Shown: positions 1-8,721, counted from the stretch's first letter. The stretch: 64,000 bases of DNA from Streptomyces sp. 2114.4 (GCF_900187385.1 NZ_FYEY01000001.1:7130001-7194000); one strand, 5' to 3'. Made by a program: numbers and translations. The notes: generated by a model from the letters alone, not told the origin.

Positions 1-126
1 CTCGTCCACGTCGACTCCGTCCACGACCTGTCCGCGCACCACGTCGTCGCCTGGACCGGGCCGCCGCCCGTGCCCCGTACGGACACCGACACCCCCACTT
101 CCACGGAGGCCACCCATGGCAGCTGA
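1..126 (+). CDS. 3' end of an unidentified gene (runs off the left edge)
   Basis: The first reading frame is open from the window edge to a TGA at 124-126, giving 41 residues that begin LVHVDSVHDLSAHHVVAW and end in a Thr/Pro-rich tail. Nearly every codon ends in G or C, as expected for a real Streptomyces gene. It overlaps the start of the acyl carrier protein gene by 11 bases, so the two are probably translationally coupled and in one operon. Too little is present to name the product; in this setting a biosynthetic enzyme is likely but not shown. Confidence 0.6.
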   Translation, partial: LVHVDSVHDLSAHHVVAWTGPPPVPRTDTDTPTSTEATHGS

Positions 127-433
127 CCCGCTCCCCGAGCGCACCGGGACGATCCTGGCCGAGATTACCGACATGCTGGTGAGCGTCGTCGGCGACGAAC
201 TGCTCATCGTGGGCGAGGTCACCCCCGCGACCACCTTCAACGACGATCTGGCGCTGGAGAGCATCGAGTTCGTCGCCCTCGCCGAGCTGCTGCAACAGCG
301 CTACGGCAGCGCGGTGGACCTCCTCGGCCTCCTCGCGGAGAAGGACATCGACCAGATCCTGGCCATGACGGTCGGCGAACTCGCCGTCCACATCGACACG
401 GTCACCGCCGCCGACCAGGCCTGCACGGGCTGA
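116..433 (+). CDS. Acyl carrier protein
   Basis: A 105-residue free-standing carrier protein. The phosphopantetheine attachment site is seen as D-L-A-L-E-S-I-E-F with Ser49, where most carrier proteins have D-S-L; the following helix FVALAELLQQRYG is typical. It would carry an acyl or peptidyl intermediate as a thioester in the cytosol. The ATG is preceded by GGAGG at good spacing. It lies between an unknown upstream gene (overlapping) and an alpha/beta hydrolase 8 bases downstream, so it is probably part of a polyketide, fatty-acid or lipid-tailoring cluster extending to the left. Its partner synthase is not in the window. Confidence 0.85.
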   Translation: MAADPLPERTGTILAEITDMLVSVVGDELLIVGEVTPATTFNDDLALESIEFVALAELLQQRYGSAVDLLGLLAEKDIDQILAMTVGELAVHIDTVTAADQACTG

Positions 434-441
434 GCGCACCC

Positions 442-1233
442 ATGTCCCTGACCCCCGCGGGCGGGCTGCGCCTGCACACCCAGCGGCTGCCGGGCCGCGG
501 TGACGGCCCCACGGTCGTCTTCCTCCACGGCCTGGTGATGGACAACCTGTCGAGCTTCTACTGCACCCTCGCGGGCCCCGTATCCCGCGCCGGTCACCCG
601 GTGCTCCTCTACGACCAGCGCGGACACGGCCGCAGCGACCGCCCGCCCGGTGGCTACGACCGGGACACCGCGGCCGCCGACCTCGCCGCCCTGCTCGGCT
701 CCCTCGGCCTCGACCGCCGCCCCGTCCATCTGGTCGGCAACAGCTACGGCGGTGTCCTCGCCCTGCACACCGCGCTCGTCCGGCCCGAACTGGTCGCCTC
801 GCTGGTGCTGATCGACGCCCAGCTGACCGGCGACTGGGTGGAGGACATGACCGACACCCTCTCCGTCGCGGCCCTCGGCCTCGAACACCGCCGTCTGCCC
901 GAGCAGCTTGCCGCGCTCGGGCGGCGCAAGGAGGCCCGGCTGACCGCCGGTGCCGACGCCCTGCTCAACCGCACCTCCCTGATCGAGGACATCGCGGCCG
1001 GCGCCGCCTTCACCTCCCACGACTTCGCCCGGTTGAGGTGCCCGGTCCTCGCCGTCTACGGAGAACACTCCGAACTCCTCCCCGGAGCCCGGGAACTCGC
1101 GGCCGGTGCGCCGGACTGCGATCTGTGTGTGCTCCCGGGCGTGGGACACACCGTGCTCAACGAAGCCACCGAAGGGCTCTGCGCCGCCGTGCTGGAACGA
1201 CTCGGCGACCGGGCCGGGGCGGTGGCCCGATGA
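442..1233 (+). CDS. Alpha/beta hydrolase (possible thioesterase)
   Basis: 263 residues with a complete alpha/beta-hydrolase layout: the HG oxyanion motif at residues 29-30, nucleophile elbow G-N-S-Y-G-G with Ser101, a strand ending VYGEHS with an acidic residue near 208, and the catalytic His in G-V-G-H at 236. There is no signal peptide, so it is cytosolic. Beside an acyl carrier protein it could release or edit the carrier-bound chain, but simple esterases share this fold. Its stop overlaps the next start (ATGA), which suggests coupled translation with the glycosyltransferase. No strong ribosome binding site precedes the ATG, consistent with coupling to the ACP gene. Confidence 0.8.
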   Translation: MSLTPAGGLRLHTQRLPGRGDGPTVVFLHGLVMDNLSSFYCTLAGPVSRAGHPVLLYDQRGHGRSDRPPGGYDRDTAAADLAALLGSLGLDRRPVHLVGNSYGGVLALHTALVRPELVASLVLIDAQLTGDWVEDMTDTLSVAALGLEHRRLPEQLAALGRRKEARLTAGADALLNRTSLIEDIAAGAAFTSHDFARLRCPVLAVYGEHSELLPGARELAAGAPDCDLCVLPGVGHTVLNEATEGLCAAVLERLGDRAGAVAR

Positions 1234-2624
1234 GAGTGCTGTTCGTCGTCCCGCCGCTCGCCGGACACGTCAACCCCACGATCGCGGTGGCCGCCGAGCT
1301 CACCGCGCGTGGCCACCAGGTCGCCTGGACCGGACCCGCCGCGGCCCTTGCGACCCTGCTCCCCGCCGACTCCCTCGTCTACCCGGCGGGGGACCGGAGC
1401 GGGGGCGACGGCATCGACGTCCTGCACGGGCGGTGGCGCGATCTGCGCGGCATCGCGGCCCTGCGCTTCCTGTGGGCGGACGTCCTGCTGCCCCTCGCCC
1501 GTGCGATGCTGCCCGGCGTGCACGCCGCCGTCGGGGCTTTTGCGCCCGACGTGCTGGTGGCCGACCAACAGGCGCTGGCCGGGCCGCTGGTGGCGCGGCG
1601 CCACGGTCTGCCCTGGGCGACCTCGGCGACCACCACGGCCGAGTTCACCCGGCCCTTCGCCGGGGTCCCGAAGGTGGGGGAGTGGGTGGCACAGCGCATC
1701 GCCGCCCTGCTCGCCGAATGCGGCGCGCCCAGCGGCTGGGACCCACGCTTCTCCCCGCACCTCGTCCTGGTCTTCTCCACGCCCGCGCTCCTCGGGGACG
1801 GCGGGCCGGCCGGTGACGAGGCCGGCGGGCCGCCCGTTGCCGCGGCCCATTCCTCCGCACCGGCCGCCGGCCATGCGAGTGCGGCGCCCCGTCCCGCAGG
1901 ACGGCGGTATCCCTCCCACTACGCCTTCGTCGGACCCGCCTTCGGGTCTCGCCCGTTCCACGGAGACTTCCCGTGGCACCGTCTCGACCCCCAACGCGCC
2001 CGGGTGCTCGTCTCCCTCGGTACCCTCAACCGCGAGGCGGGCGCCCGCTTCTACCCCGCGGTCCTGCGTGCCGCGGACGCCCTCGCGGACCGGGCGCAGC
2101 TGATCCTGGCGGCCCCCGCCGACCTCGCCGGGAACGTCCCGCACCATGTGCTGCACCAGGAGTACGTCCCCCAGCTCGCCCTGCTGCCGCACCTCGACGC
2201 GGTGCTGTGCCACGGCGGCCACAACACCGTGTGCGAGGCGCTTGCGTACGGACTGCCGCTGGTCGTGGCGCCCGTCCGCGACGATCAGCCGATCGTCGCC
2301 GGTCAGGTGACCGGCGCCGGGGCGGGGGTACGGGTGCGGTTCGGCCGGGCCCGTGCGGACGAGCTGCACCAGGCGCTGGCCGCCGTCCTGGACGACCCGG
2401 CCCACCGCCGCGCGGCCCGCCGCATCCAGGCGTCCTTCGCCGAAGCGGGCGGCGCCCGTACCGCGGCCGACCGTCTGGAGAAGCTGCGGGCCGGCGCCGT
2501 GGCCGGACCCGGCACCGCCCCCACCGAGCCCGAGGCCGGTACCGAGCCCGAGGCCTGGAGCGGGCCCGCGGCCGGGACCGCGGCCGAGCCCCAGCCCGAG
2601 ACCGAGAACGAGAAGGGACCGTGA
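1230..2624 (+). CDS. Macrolide-type (GT1/MGT family) glycosyltransferase
   Basis: 464 residues, GT-B fold. The N-terminus MRVLFVVPPLAGHVNP is the usual acceptor-domain start with the catalytic-type His near 13; the nucleotide-sugar signature C-H-G-G-H-N-T-V-C-E-A with D-D-Q-P lies near 327-353. A low-complexity Gly/Ala/Pro loop at about 188-227 and a Pro/Glu-rich tail after residue 430 look like disordered insertions. The family transfers deoxysugars or hexoses to polyketides and other aglycones. The ATG overlaps the hydrolase stop and the gene ends in a GTGA overlap with the methyltransferase, so it sits in the middle of one operon. The acceptor cannot be read from sequence. Confidence 0.85.
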   Translation: MRVLFVVPPLAGHVNPTIAVAAELTARGHQVAWTGPAAALATLLPADSLVYPAGDRSGGDGIDVLHGRWRDLRGIAALRFLWADVLLPLARAMLPGVHAAVGAFAPDVLVADQQALAGPLVARRHGLPWATSATTTAEFTRPFAGVPKVGEWVAQRIAALLAECGAPSGWDPRFSPHLVLVFSTPALLGDGGPAGDEAGGPPVAAAHSSAPAAGHASAAPRPAGRRYPSHYAFVGPAFGSRPFHGDFPWHRLDPQRARVLVSLGTLNREAGARFYPAVLRAADALADRAQLILAAPADLAGNVPHHVLHQEYVPQLALLPHLDAVLCHGGHNTVCEALAYGLPLVVAPVRDDQPIVAGQVTGAGAGVRVRFGRARADELHQALAAVLDDPAHRRAARRIQASFAEAGGARTAADRLEKLRAGAVAGPGTAPTEPEAGTEPEAWSGPAAGTAAEPQPETENEKGP

Positions 2625-4510
2625 GCCCGATGACGCGAGTGCACCGTTCGGGACCCGCCACGCGATGGATGGCGGCCGCCGCCGTGACGGCCCTGGGGGC
2701 GGGCACCGTGCGCGCCCGTCGCAGGCTCGCCGCGCTGCCCGTGCTCGAACCTGCCCCGGCCCAGGACGCCCCGCGGCCCCCGCTGCCCGGCTGGCACCTG
2801 ATCACCGCGCCCGGCGTCACGGCCGACGCGGCGACCCTGCGCGCCGCCGCGGACCACGCCGTACGCGAAGGTCTGCGCGTCGTGGACCTGATTCCGGTAC
2901 GCCTGGAGGCCGAGAGCGTGCTCGGTCTGCTCCGGCTGCTCGACCCCACGGCCCACCGCACCGACCGGTGCGCCCCGGGACACGGCGCGGGCCACGCGCT
3001 GCTGGTGGCCGACGACGTCCACCGGCGGGCCGGCCTCGACGCCGCGACCCCGCCTCGTTCGGCCGCCGATCTGCTCCGCCTCGTCCGCACCCTCAAGGAG
3101 TACGCACCCGACGCCACCGGCTGGGCCCTCGCCCCCGGACTGACCGGCCCGCCCCCCGACCCCGCGCGGCACGCCGAGGAGCTGCGCGCTCGTGGTCTGC
3201 CGCCCGCCCTGCTGTCCACCGCCCAGCTCGCCGGTCTCGCCCTGCTGGTGAAGTGCCTGGTCTCCGCGCCGCGTTGGGGTGTCGCGGCGACCGCCCTCTA
3301 CTGGCTGCAGCCGGCCGTCGTCCTGGGCCCGGCCCGGGGGCCGCGCCCCGCGGGCGTCGCCCCCGCCACCGCCCTGCGTCCGCTGCGCGCCCTGTCGACC
3401 GCACTGCGGACCCTCGCCACACCGGCCGTCGAAACGCCCGGCGCCGTCGACGCACCCGGCACCGCCGGCGAGGCGGCACGGCGCGCCGCGTACACCACCG
3501 CTCTCGCCGGCGGCACGGACCGGTTCTTCGAGCCGCGCCGTACGGACTGCCCCTGGTGCTCGGCGCCCGGCCCCGAGGTGCGGCTGCGCACGCCCGACCT
3601 GCTCCAGGGCAAGCCCGGCCGGTTCACCCTGGAGGAGTGCCGCCAGTGCGGCCACATCTTCCAGAATCCCCGGCTCACCCCGGACGGACTCGACTTCTAC
3701 TACCGCGACTTCTACGAAGGTCTCGGCGGTGACGGCACCGCCCTGGTCCTGGGCCGGATGAGCGGCACCTACCGCGCCCGTGCCGAACTGCTCCGGCCCT
3801 TCACCACCCCCCGGGCCTGGCTCGACGTCGGAACCGCCGCCGCACACTTCTGCAACGCCGCCCGCTCCGTATGGCCCGACACCCGCTTCGACGGGCTGGA
3901 CATGGGCGACGGGGTCCACGAGGCCGCACGCCGGGGCTGGATCGACACCGCCTACCAGGGCCAGTTCCCCGACCTCGCCGACCGGCTCGCCGGCCGCTAC
4001 GACACCGTGAGCATGCACCACTACCTCGAACACACCCGGGACCCGTTCGCCGAACTCGATGCCGCCGTCAAGGTCCTGGCGCCCGGCGGCCATCTGCTGA
4101 TCGAACTCCCCGATCCCGAGTCCCGGGCCGGCCGGCTGCTCGGCCGCTACTGGCTGCCCTGGTTCCAGCCCCAGCACCAGCATCTGATGCCCGTCGGAAA
4201 CCTCAAACAGGCCTTGTCCGCACGGGGGTTCACCGTACTCGCCGAGCAGCACGGCGCGGCCCACCAGCCCAACGGCGACTTCCTCGCCGCCACCGTCCTC
4301 GCCGCGAACAGGCTCGCCCCCGACCCGCGGGCCCCCTGGTCCACCGTGCCCGCGACCCCGGCCCGCCGTGCCGCCCGAAGCGCCGTACAGGCCATGGCGG
4401 TGCCCTGCTACGCCGCCGCGCTCGTCCTCGACGGCCTGCGCACCGCGGTGGCCCGGGTCACCGACGGCGGCAACGCCTACCGGCTGCTTGCCCGCAAGGA
4501 GCTCGGGTGA
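2621..4510 (+). CDS. Zinc-ribbon class I methyltransferase with unknown N-terminal domain
   Basis: 629 residues from the GTG that overlaps the upstream stop (GTGA); an in-frame ATG at 2630 is an alternative. Residues about 300-629 resemble class I SAM methyltransferases with an N-terminal treble of Cys pairs (310, 313, 340, 343) followed by F-Q-N-P-R-L-T, then motif I as W-L-D-V-G-T-A-A-A-H near 400, which departs from the usual GxGxG. Residues about 1-300 match nothing I recognise; they begin with an Arg-rich hydrophobic stretch and contain a hydrophobic segment near 200-245 that could touch the membrane. This looks like a fusion of two functions. Neighbours suggest it tailors a glycosylated, carrier-derived product. 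Confidence 0.7.
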   Translation: MSPMTRVHRSGPATRWMAAAAVTALGAGTVRARRRLAALPVLEPAPAQDAPRPPLPGWHLITAPGVTADAATLRAAADHAVREGLRVVDLIPVRLEAESVLGLLRLLDPTAHRTDRCAPGHGAGHALLVADDVHRRAGLDAATPPRSAADLLRLVRTLKEYAPDATGWALAPGLTGPPPDPARHAEELRARGLPPALLSTAQLAGLALLVKCLVSAPRWGVAATALYWLQPAVVLGPARGPRPAGVAPATALRPLRALSTALRTLATPAVETPGAVDAPGTAGEAARRAAYTTALAGGTDRFFEPRRTDCPWCSAPGPEVRLRTPDLLQGKPGRFTLEECRQCGHIFQNPRLTPDGLDFYYRDFYEGLGGDGTALVLGRMSGTYRARAELLRPFTTPRAWLDVGTAAAHFCNAARSVWPDTRFDGLDMGDGVHEAARRGWIDTAYQGQFPDLADRLAGRYDTVSMHHYLEHTRDPFAELDAAVKVLAPGGHLLIELPDPESRAGRLLGRYWLPWFQPQHQHLMPVGNLKQALSARGFTVLAEQHGAAHQPNGDFLAATVLAANRLAPDPRAPWSTVPATPARRAARSAVQAMAVPCYAAALVLDGLRTAVARVTDGGNAYRLLARKELG

Positions 4511-5571
4511 GCGCGGTGGACCTGGCCCGCCGCACCACGGCGGACCCGCTGCTGCGCCTGCTCTCCCACAGCTTCTCGAGGGGTTTTCACCGTCCGCCCG
4601 ACGCGGTGTGGCGGGCCCCGTACGCCTTCCGGGTCTCCGCGTACGCCGTCCGCGACTCCACGGCCGCCCTCCGGGGCCCCGCATCCGCCCTCCGGGGCTC
4701 CGCGTCCGGCTTCCGGGGCTCCGCGTCCGCCGTCCCGCCCGGTTCGGCGGGTACCGGGCCGGAGCCGGGGGCCGACTGGTTCGCGGCGGCCGGCCACTAC
4801 GTCGATGTGGCCGTCGCCCCGCGCGCCGACGGGATGCTGCGCTGCGCCTCGCTCAACCACCCCGCGGAGACCGCCGAACTCCCCCTCAGCGGACCGGCCG
4901 CCCGCGCCCCCGCCTGGGCCGCCCGCCCGTACGCCGTGCTGCGCGGCCTCGCCGCCGCCGGCTGCGGCCGGGGCGGCGCCGATCTGCAGCTGAACGCCCC
5001 CTTGCCCGAGGCCGTGGGGCTGCCCGTCGCCGAACCGCTGGAGTGCGCGGTCGCCCTGGCCGTCTCGGGTGTGCACGCCGGCCGGGGCGGCGACCCGCCG
5101 ACCCGTTCGCAACTGGCCCGCCTCCTCGGCTCCGCCGTGCCCGGCGATGACGGGCTGCGCCGGGCCGTGCTCTTCGCCCGGGCCGGCCACCTCCTGGCGG
5201 CCGACGGCCGCACCCATCTGCCGCTGCGCGCCCCTGACGGCGCCACGGATGCCGGCCTGCTCCTCCTGACGGCCCGTCCCACCGCGACCCGCGACGCGAA
5301 TGCCGGCGACGCCACCCCGGCCACCCCCGACACCCCGACCGCCCGTACGGCCGCCGGACTCGCCACCGCGGTACGCGAGGCCCTGCGCGCCGGCGCCTGG
5401 TCCGCCTGGTGGCCCGGCACCCGCCCGGGGCGCGGTGTGCTTCTCCTGGTGCCCCCGGACCGGCGCGTGGCGGTCCGGACCGCCACCGCCGAGGCCTTCC
5501 GCCGCTGTGACCTGCCCGTACCCCGCCTCCTGCGGATCAACGCCGTGGACGCGGCCCGCCGCGAAGCCTGA
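4507..5571 (+). CDS. Galactokinase-like GHMP pseudoenzyme
   Basis: 354 residues from a GTG overlapping the methyltransferase stop. The order of segments follows galactokinase: F-H-R-P-P-D-A-V-W-R-A-P at the N-terminus, a middle ADLQLNAPLPEAVGL followed by LECAVALAV, then FARAGHLL, and a C-terminal GAWSAWWPGTRPGRGVLLLV. However, the substrate signature normally following W-x-A-P (GRVNLIGEHTDY) is replaced by low-complexity Ala/Ser/Arg repeats, the phosphate loop GLSSS reads GLPVA, and the C-terminal GGGFGG motif is gone. It is therefore unlikely to phosphorylate sugars as galactokinase does. The reading frame is intact with normal codon use, so it is probably expressed as a non-catalytic or repurposed protein rather than a dead gene. 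Confidence 0.6.
   Translation: MSAVDLARRTTADPLLRLLSHSFSRGFHRPPDAVWRAPYAFRVSAYAVRDSTAALRGPASALRGSASGFRGSASAVPPGSAGTGPEPGADWFAAAGHYVDVAVAPRADGMLRCASLNHPAETAELPLSGPAARAPAWAARPYAVLRGLAAAGCGRGGADLQLNAPLPEAVGLPVAEPLECAVALAVSGVHAGRGGDPPTRSQLARLLGSAVPGDDGLRRAVLFARAGHLLAADGRTHLPLRAPDGATDAGLLLLTARPTATRDANAGDATPATPDTPTARTAAGLATAVREALRAGAWSAWWPGTRPGRGVLLLVPPDRRVAVRTATAEAFRRCDLPVPRLLRINAVDAARREA
4664..4726 (+). repeat. Three 21-bp tandem repeats inside the galactokinase-like gene
   Basis: Three consecutive in-frame units (4664-4684, 4685-4705, 4706-4726) share the core CTCCGGGGCTCCGCGT with few changes. They encode seven-residue units of the form S-A-L-R-G-S-A and sit exactly where galactokinases carry their substrate-binding signature. 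Confidence 0.75.
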
Positions 5572-5672
5572 CGACCACGATCAGGCTCCGCCCCCTGTCC
5601 CGAGTCACGACCACGCCCCGGACCACGAACACCTCAGCCCGGACCGGCATCACCGGAACGGAGGGAGACCCG

Positions 5673-6608
5673 ATGAAGCGAACAGCCGTCCATCTGTGCA
5701 GGGCGCTCGTGGCGGTGCTCGGCGCACTCGGCCTGACGTGTGCCGCCGCCACCGCCGACGCCCGCACCACCACGGAAGGTACGGCGGCCCACGCGAGCGG
5801 CACCGGCATCCGGGCCGCCCTGCCGTCCTACGACCATGTCGTGATCGTCGTCTTCGAGAACAAGCAGTACGGCGAGATCATCGGCAACGCCGCCGCGCCC
5901 TACCTCAACCAACTCGCCCGGGAGGGCGCCGACCTGACGGGTATGCAGGCACTGACCCACCCCAGCCAGCCGAACTACTTCAACCTCTTCTCCGGCGCCA
6001 CCCAGGGGATCACCGGCGACGGCTGTTACACCGCGCAGTCGATGAACGCGCCCAACCTCGGCCAGGAACTGCTCGCCGCCGGCAAGACCTTCGCGAGCTA
6101 CAACGAAGGCCTGCCCAGCGAGGGCTCCACCACCTGCTCCGACGGCCGCTACGCCCAGAAGCACAACCCCTGGTTCGCCTTCAAGAACGTGCCCGTCAGC
6201 ACCGGAAAGACCTTCGCCCAGTTCCCCCAGGACGACTTCACCCGGCTGCCGACCGTCTCCTTCGTCATCCCGGACATGTGCAACGACATGCACGACTGCG
6301 GCGTCGGCACCGGCGACACCTGGCTCAGGGACAACCTCGCCTCCTACGCCCGGTGGACCAAGGACCACAACAGCCTGCTGATGGTGACCTGGGACGAGGA
6401 CAACTACCTCGGCTCCAACCGGATCGCGACCGTCTTCCACGGGGCCCATGTCGCACCGGGCAGCCTCAGCGGCGCCTACAACCACTACAGCCTGCTGCGG
6501 ACGATCGAGGACATGTACGGCACCGGGCACGCGGGCAATGCGGGCACCGCCGCCCCCGTCACCGGCGTGTTCGACACCGCGGCACCGAGCCGCCCGGTGG
6601 TGACCTGA
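5673..6608 (+). CDS. Secreted phosphoesterase / acid phosphatase (SapA-like), C-terminus frameshifted
   Basis: 311 residues as read. A signal peptide (basic start, then VAVLGALGLTCAAATADA) precedes a domain beginning Y-D-H-V-V-I-V-V-F-E-N-K, with the THPSQPNYF block and a later W-D-E-D, as in bacterial secreted acid phosphatases and phosphoesterases. The start has a clear GGAGGGAG site. The protein ends at a TGA at 6606-6608, but a related Ig-like tail continues in another frame up to 6862, so the full-length form has probably been cut by a frameshift. The catalytic part is intact and could still be active outside the cell. It is 100 bases downstream of the biosynthetic operon and may be transcribed separately. 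Confidence 0.75.
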   Translation: MKRTAVHLCRALVAVLGALGLTCAAATADARTTTEGTAAHASGTGIRAALPSYDHVVIVVFENKQYGEIIGNAAAPYLNQLAREGADLTGMQALTHPSQPNYFNLFSGATQGITGDGCYTAQSMNAPNLGQELLAAGKTFASYNEGLPSEGSTTCSDGRYAQKHNPWFAFKNVPVSTGKTFAQFPQDDFTRLPTVSFVIPDMCNDMHDCGVGTGDTWLRDNLASYARWTKDHNSLLMVTWDEDNYLGSNRIATVFHGAHVAPGSLSGAYNHYSLLRTIEDMYGTGHAGNAGTAAPVTGVFDTAAPSRPVVT

Positions 6609-6862
6609 AGCTCACCGCCCCCGGCCCGCAGACCTGCCGCTTCCTCCAGGACTGCACCGTCCAGCTGACCGCCGCCGGCGGCACGCCCCCGCTCACCTAC
6701 CGCGCCACCGGCCTGCCACTGGGCCTGGGCGCCGACGCCCCCGGCGGCCGGATCGGTGGCAGGCCCTGGCAGACCGGCACCTTTCCGGTCACCGCCACCG
6801 TCACCGACTCCCGCGGCGCCACCGCCACCGCCGCCTTCCCGCTCACCGTCAACTGGTTCTGA
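6609..6862 (+). pseudogene. Out-of-frame putative Ig (He_PIG-type) domain of the phosphatase
   Basis: In the frame shifted by one base, residues DLKLTAPGPQ onward to the stop at 6860-6862 form a putative Ig domain: the hallmark T-Y-R-A-T-G-L-P-L-G-L, then G-R-I-G-G-R-P, then G-T-F-P-V-T-A-T-V-T-D-S. Such domains commonly follow secreted phosphatases in actinobacteria. One missing base (or two extra) between about 6580 and 6608 would join it to the upstream phosphatase. No start codon or ribosome binding site of its own was seen. Confidence 0.6.
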
Positions 6863-6910
6863 CACGTGGTTCCGACACATGGTTCCGACAACTGGTGCTG
6901 AACATCGGCA

Positions 6911-6931
6911 TCTTCGCGGCATGCGCGAAGA
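6911..6931 (+). terminator. Hairpin after the phosphatase gene, possible terminator
   Basis: TCTTCGCG and CGCGAAGA form a perfect 8-bp stem around a 5-base loop, 48 bases after the end of the Ig-like tail. No T-run follows. Terminator function is inferred from position only; the rest of 6863-7101 shows nothing else convincing. Confidence 0.35.
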
Positions 6932-7101
6932 CGAAAGCCGCGAACGCCGCGGTGGCGGCCGCAGTTGTAGCGAAGATCGTCTTCTGCACCGAGCGAACGG
7001 GAGGCGGCCCGATAGCTTCTGAGGGCAACCGGAGCCGGGCGTGCGATCAGCGGCATGTGATCAGCGCCCGGCTCGCCTCGTCACCGTAAGAAGGCAAGTT
7101 C

Positions 7102-8721
7102 TTGGCTCCTCACAGACTCCACCGGCTCATACCGGCGTCCGTCGCCCTGACGACCGTGTGCGCGACGCTACCGGCCTCGGCGGCATACGCTGCGGACACC
7201 CCGCCCACCCCCCACCTGGACTCCATCGAGCGGTCGCTCCGCGAAACCTCCCCCGGCCTCGAAGGCTCGGTGTGGGAGCGCACCGACGGCAACCGCCTGG
7301 ACGCCCCGGCGGACAACCCCTCCGGCTGGCTGCTGCAGACCCCCGGCTGCTGGGGCGACGCCGGCTGCAAGGACCGCGCGGGCACCCGGCGGATGCTCGA
7401 CAAGATGACCCGCAACATCGCCGACGCCCGGCACACCGTGGACGTCTCCTCGCTGGCCCCGTTCCCCAACGGCGGGTTCGAGGACGCCGTCGTCGCCGGT
7501 CTCAAGGCGTCCGTCAAGGCGGGACACTCCCCGCGGGTGCGCATCCTGGTCGGCGCCGCCCCCCTCTACCACCTCAACGTGGTGCCGTCCCGCTACCGGG
7601 ACGACCTGATCGACAAGCTCGGCCCGGCGGCCGGCAAGGTCACGCTCAACGTCGCCTCGATGACCACGTCCAAGACGTCGCTCTCCTGGAATCACTCCAA
7701 GCTCCTTGTGGTCGACGGGAAGACGGCCGTCACGGGCGGGATCAACGGCTGGAAGGACGACTACCTCGACACCGACAACCCGGTGTCGGACGTGGACATG
7801 GCGCTCAGCGGGCCGGCCGCCCGCTCGGCGGGGAAGTACCTCGACACCCTCTGGGACTGGACCTGCCGGAACGCGTCCGACCCGGCGAAGGTCTGGCTCG
7901 CCACGTCGAACGGTTCCTCCTGCATGCCGTCGATGGAGAAGGACGAGGCGGGCGCCACCCCCGCCGAGCCCACCGGTGACGTCCCGGTCATCGCGGTCGG
8001 CGGTCTGGGCGTGGGCATCAAGGAGTCCGACCCCTCCTCGGGGTACCACCCTGACCTGCCCACGGCCCCGGACACCAAGTGCACCGTGGGGCTGCACGAC
8101 CACACCAACGGCGACCGTGACTACGACACGGTCAACCCCGAGGAGAACGCGCTGCGTTCGCTCATCGCGAGCGCGCGCAGCCACGTCGAGATCTCGCAGC
8201 AGGACCTCAACGGCACCTGTCCGCCGCTGCCGCGCTACGACATCCGGACCTACGACACCCTCGCGGGCAAGCTGGCCGCCGGGGTGAAGGTCCGCATCGT
8301 CGTCAGCGATCCCGCCAACCGCGGCGCCGTCGGCAGCGGGGGCTACTCCCAGATCAAGTCCCTGGACGAGATCAGCGACACCCTCCGCACGCGTCTCGTG
8401 GCGCTCACCGGCGACAACGAGAAGGCGTCGCGTGCGCTGTGCGGCAATCTGCAGCTCGCCTCGTTCCGCAGCTCCGACGCCGCGAAGTGGGCCGACGGCA
8501 AGCCGTACGCGCTGCACCACAAGCTGGTGTCGGTGGACGACTCGGCGTTCTACATCGGTTCCAAGAACCTCTACCCGGCCTGGCTGCAGGACTTCGGCTA
8601 CATCGTCGAGAGCCCGGCCGCGGCGAAGCAGCTCAAGACCGAGCTGCTCGACCCGGAGTGGAAGTACTCCCGGCAGGCGGCGTCGACCCCGGCCGGGTGC
8701 CCGGCCGGCGCCACGGGCTGA
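7102..8721 (+). CDS. Secreted phospholipase D
   Basis: 539 residues, close to the usual size of streptomycete phospholipase D. Both HxKxxxxD motifs are intact: H198-x-K200 with D205 in WNHSKLLVVDGK, and H472-x-K474 with D479 in LHHKLVSVDD, followed by the expected G-G-I-N and G-S-K-N. A signal peptide ends near A-Y-A-A-D (residues 29-32). The TTG start is chosen because AAGAAGG lies 7 bases upstream and the signal peptide begins there. The enzyme hydrolyses or transphosphatidylates phospholipids outside the cell. It is monocistronic and ends at a strong terminator facing lysX. Confidence 0.9.
   Translation: MAPHRLHRLIPASVALTTVCATLPASAAYAADTPPTPHLDSIERSLRETSPGLEGSVWERTDGNRLDAPADNPSGWLLQTPGCWGDAGCKDRAGTRRMLDKMTRNIADARHTVDVSSLAPFPNGGFEDAVVAGLKASVKAGHSPRVRILVGAAPLYHLNVVPSRYRDDLIDKLGPAAGKVTLNVASMTTSKTSLSWNHSKLLVVDGKTAVTGGINGWKDDYLDTDNPVSDVDMALSGPAARSAGKYLDTLWDWTCRNASDPAKVWLATSNGSSCMPSMEKDEAGATPAEPTGDVPVIAVGGLGVGIKESDPSSGYHPDLPTAPDTKCTVGLHDHTNGDRDYDTVNPEENALRSLIASARSHVEISQQDLNGTCPPLPRYDIRTYDTLAGKLAAGVKVRIVVSDPANRGAVGSGGYSQIKSLDEISDTLRTRLVALTGDNEKASRALCGNLQLASFRSSDAAKWADGKPYALHHKLVSVDDSAFYIGSKNLYPAWLQDFGYIVESPAAAKQLKTELLDPEWKYSRQAASTPAGCPAGATG

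Noticed and set aside
301..1149. Long leftward open frame opposite the hydrolase gene
   Set aside because: High GC opens antisense frames here; it has Gly/Arg/Gln-rich sequence without domains, while the plus-strand hydrolase is complete.
6895..7089. 64-codon frame with a hydrophobic Ala-rich middle after the phosphatase gene
   Set aside because: No ribosome binding site before its GTG, it contains the hairpin at 6911-6931, and the second half is unlike a peptide gene.
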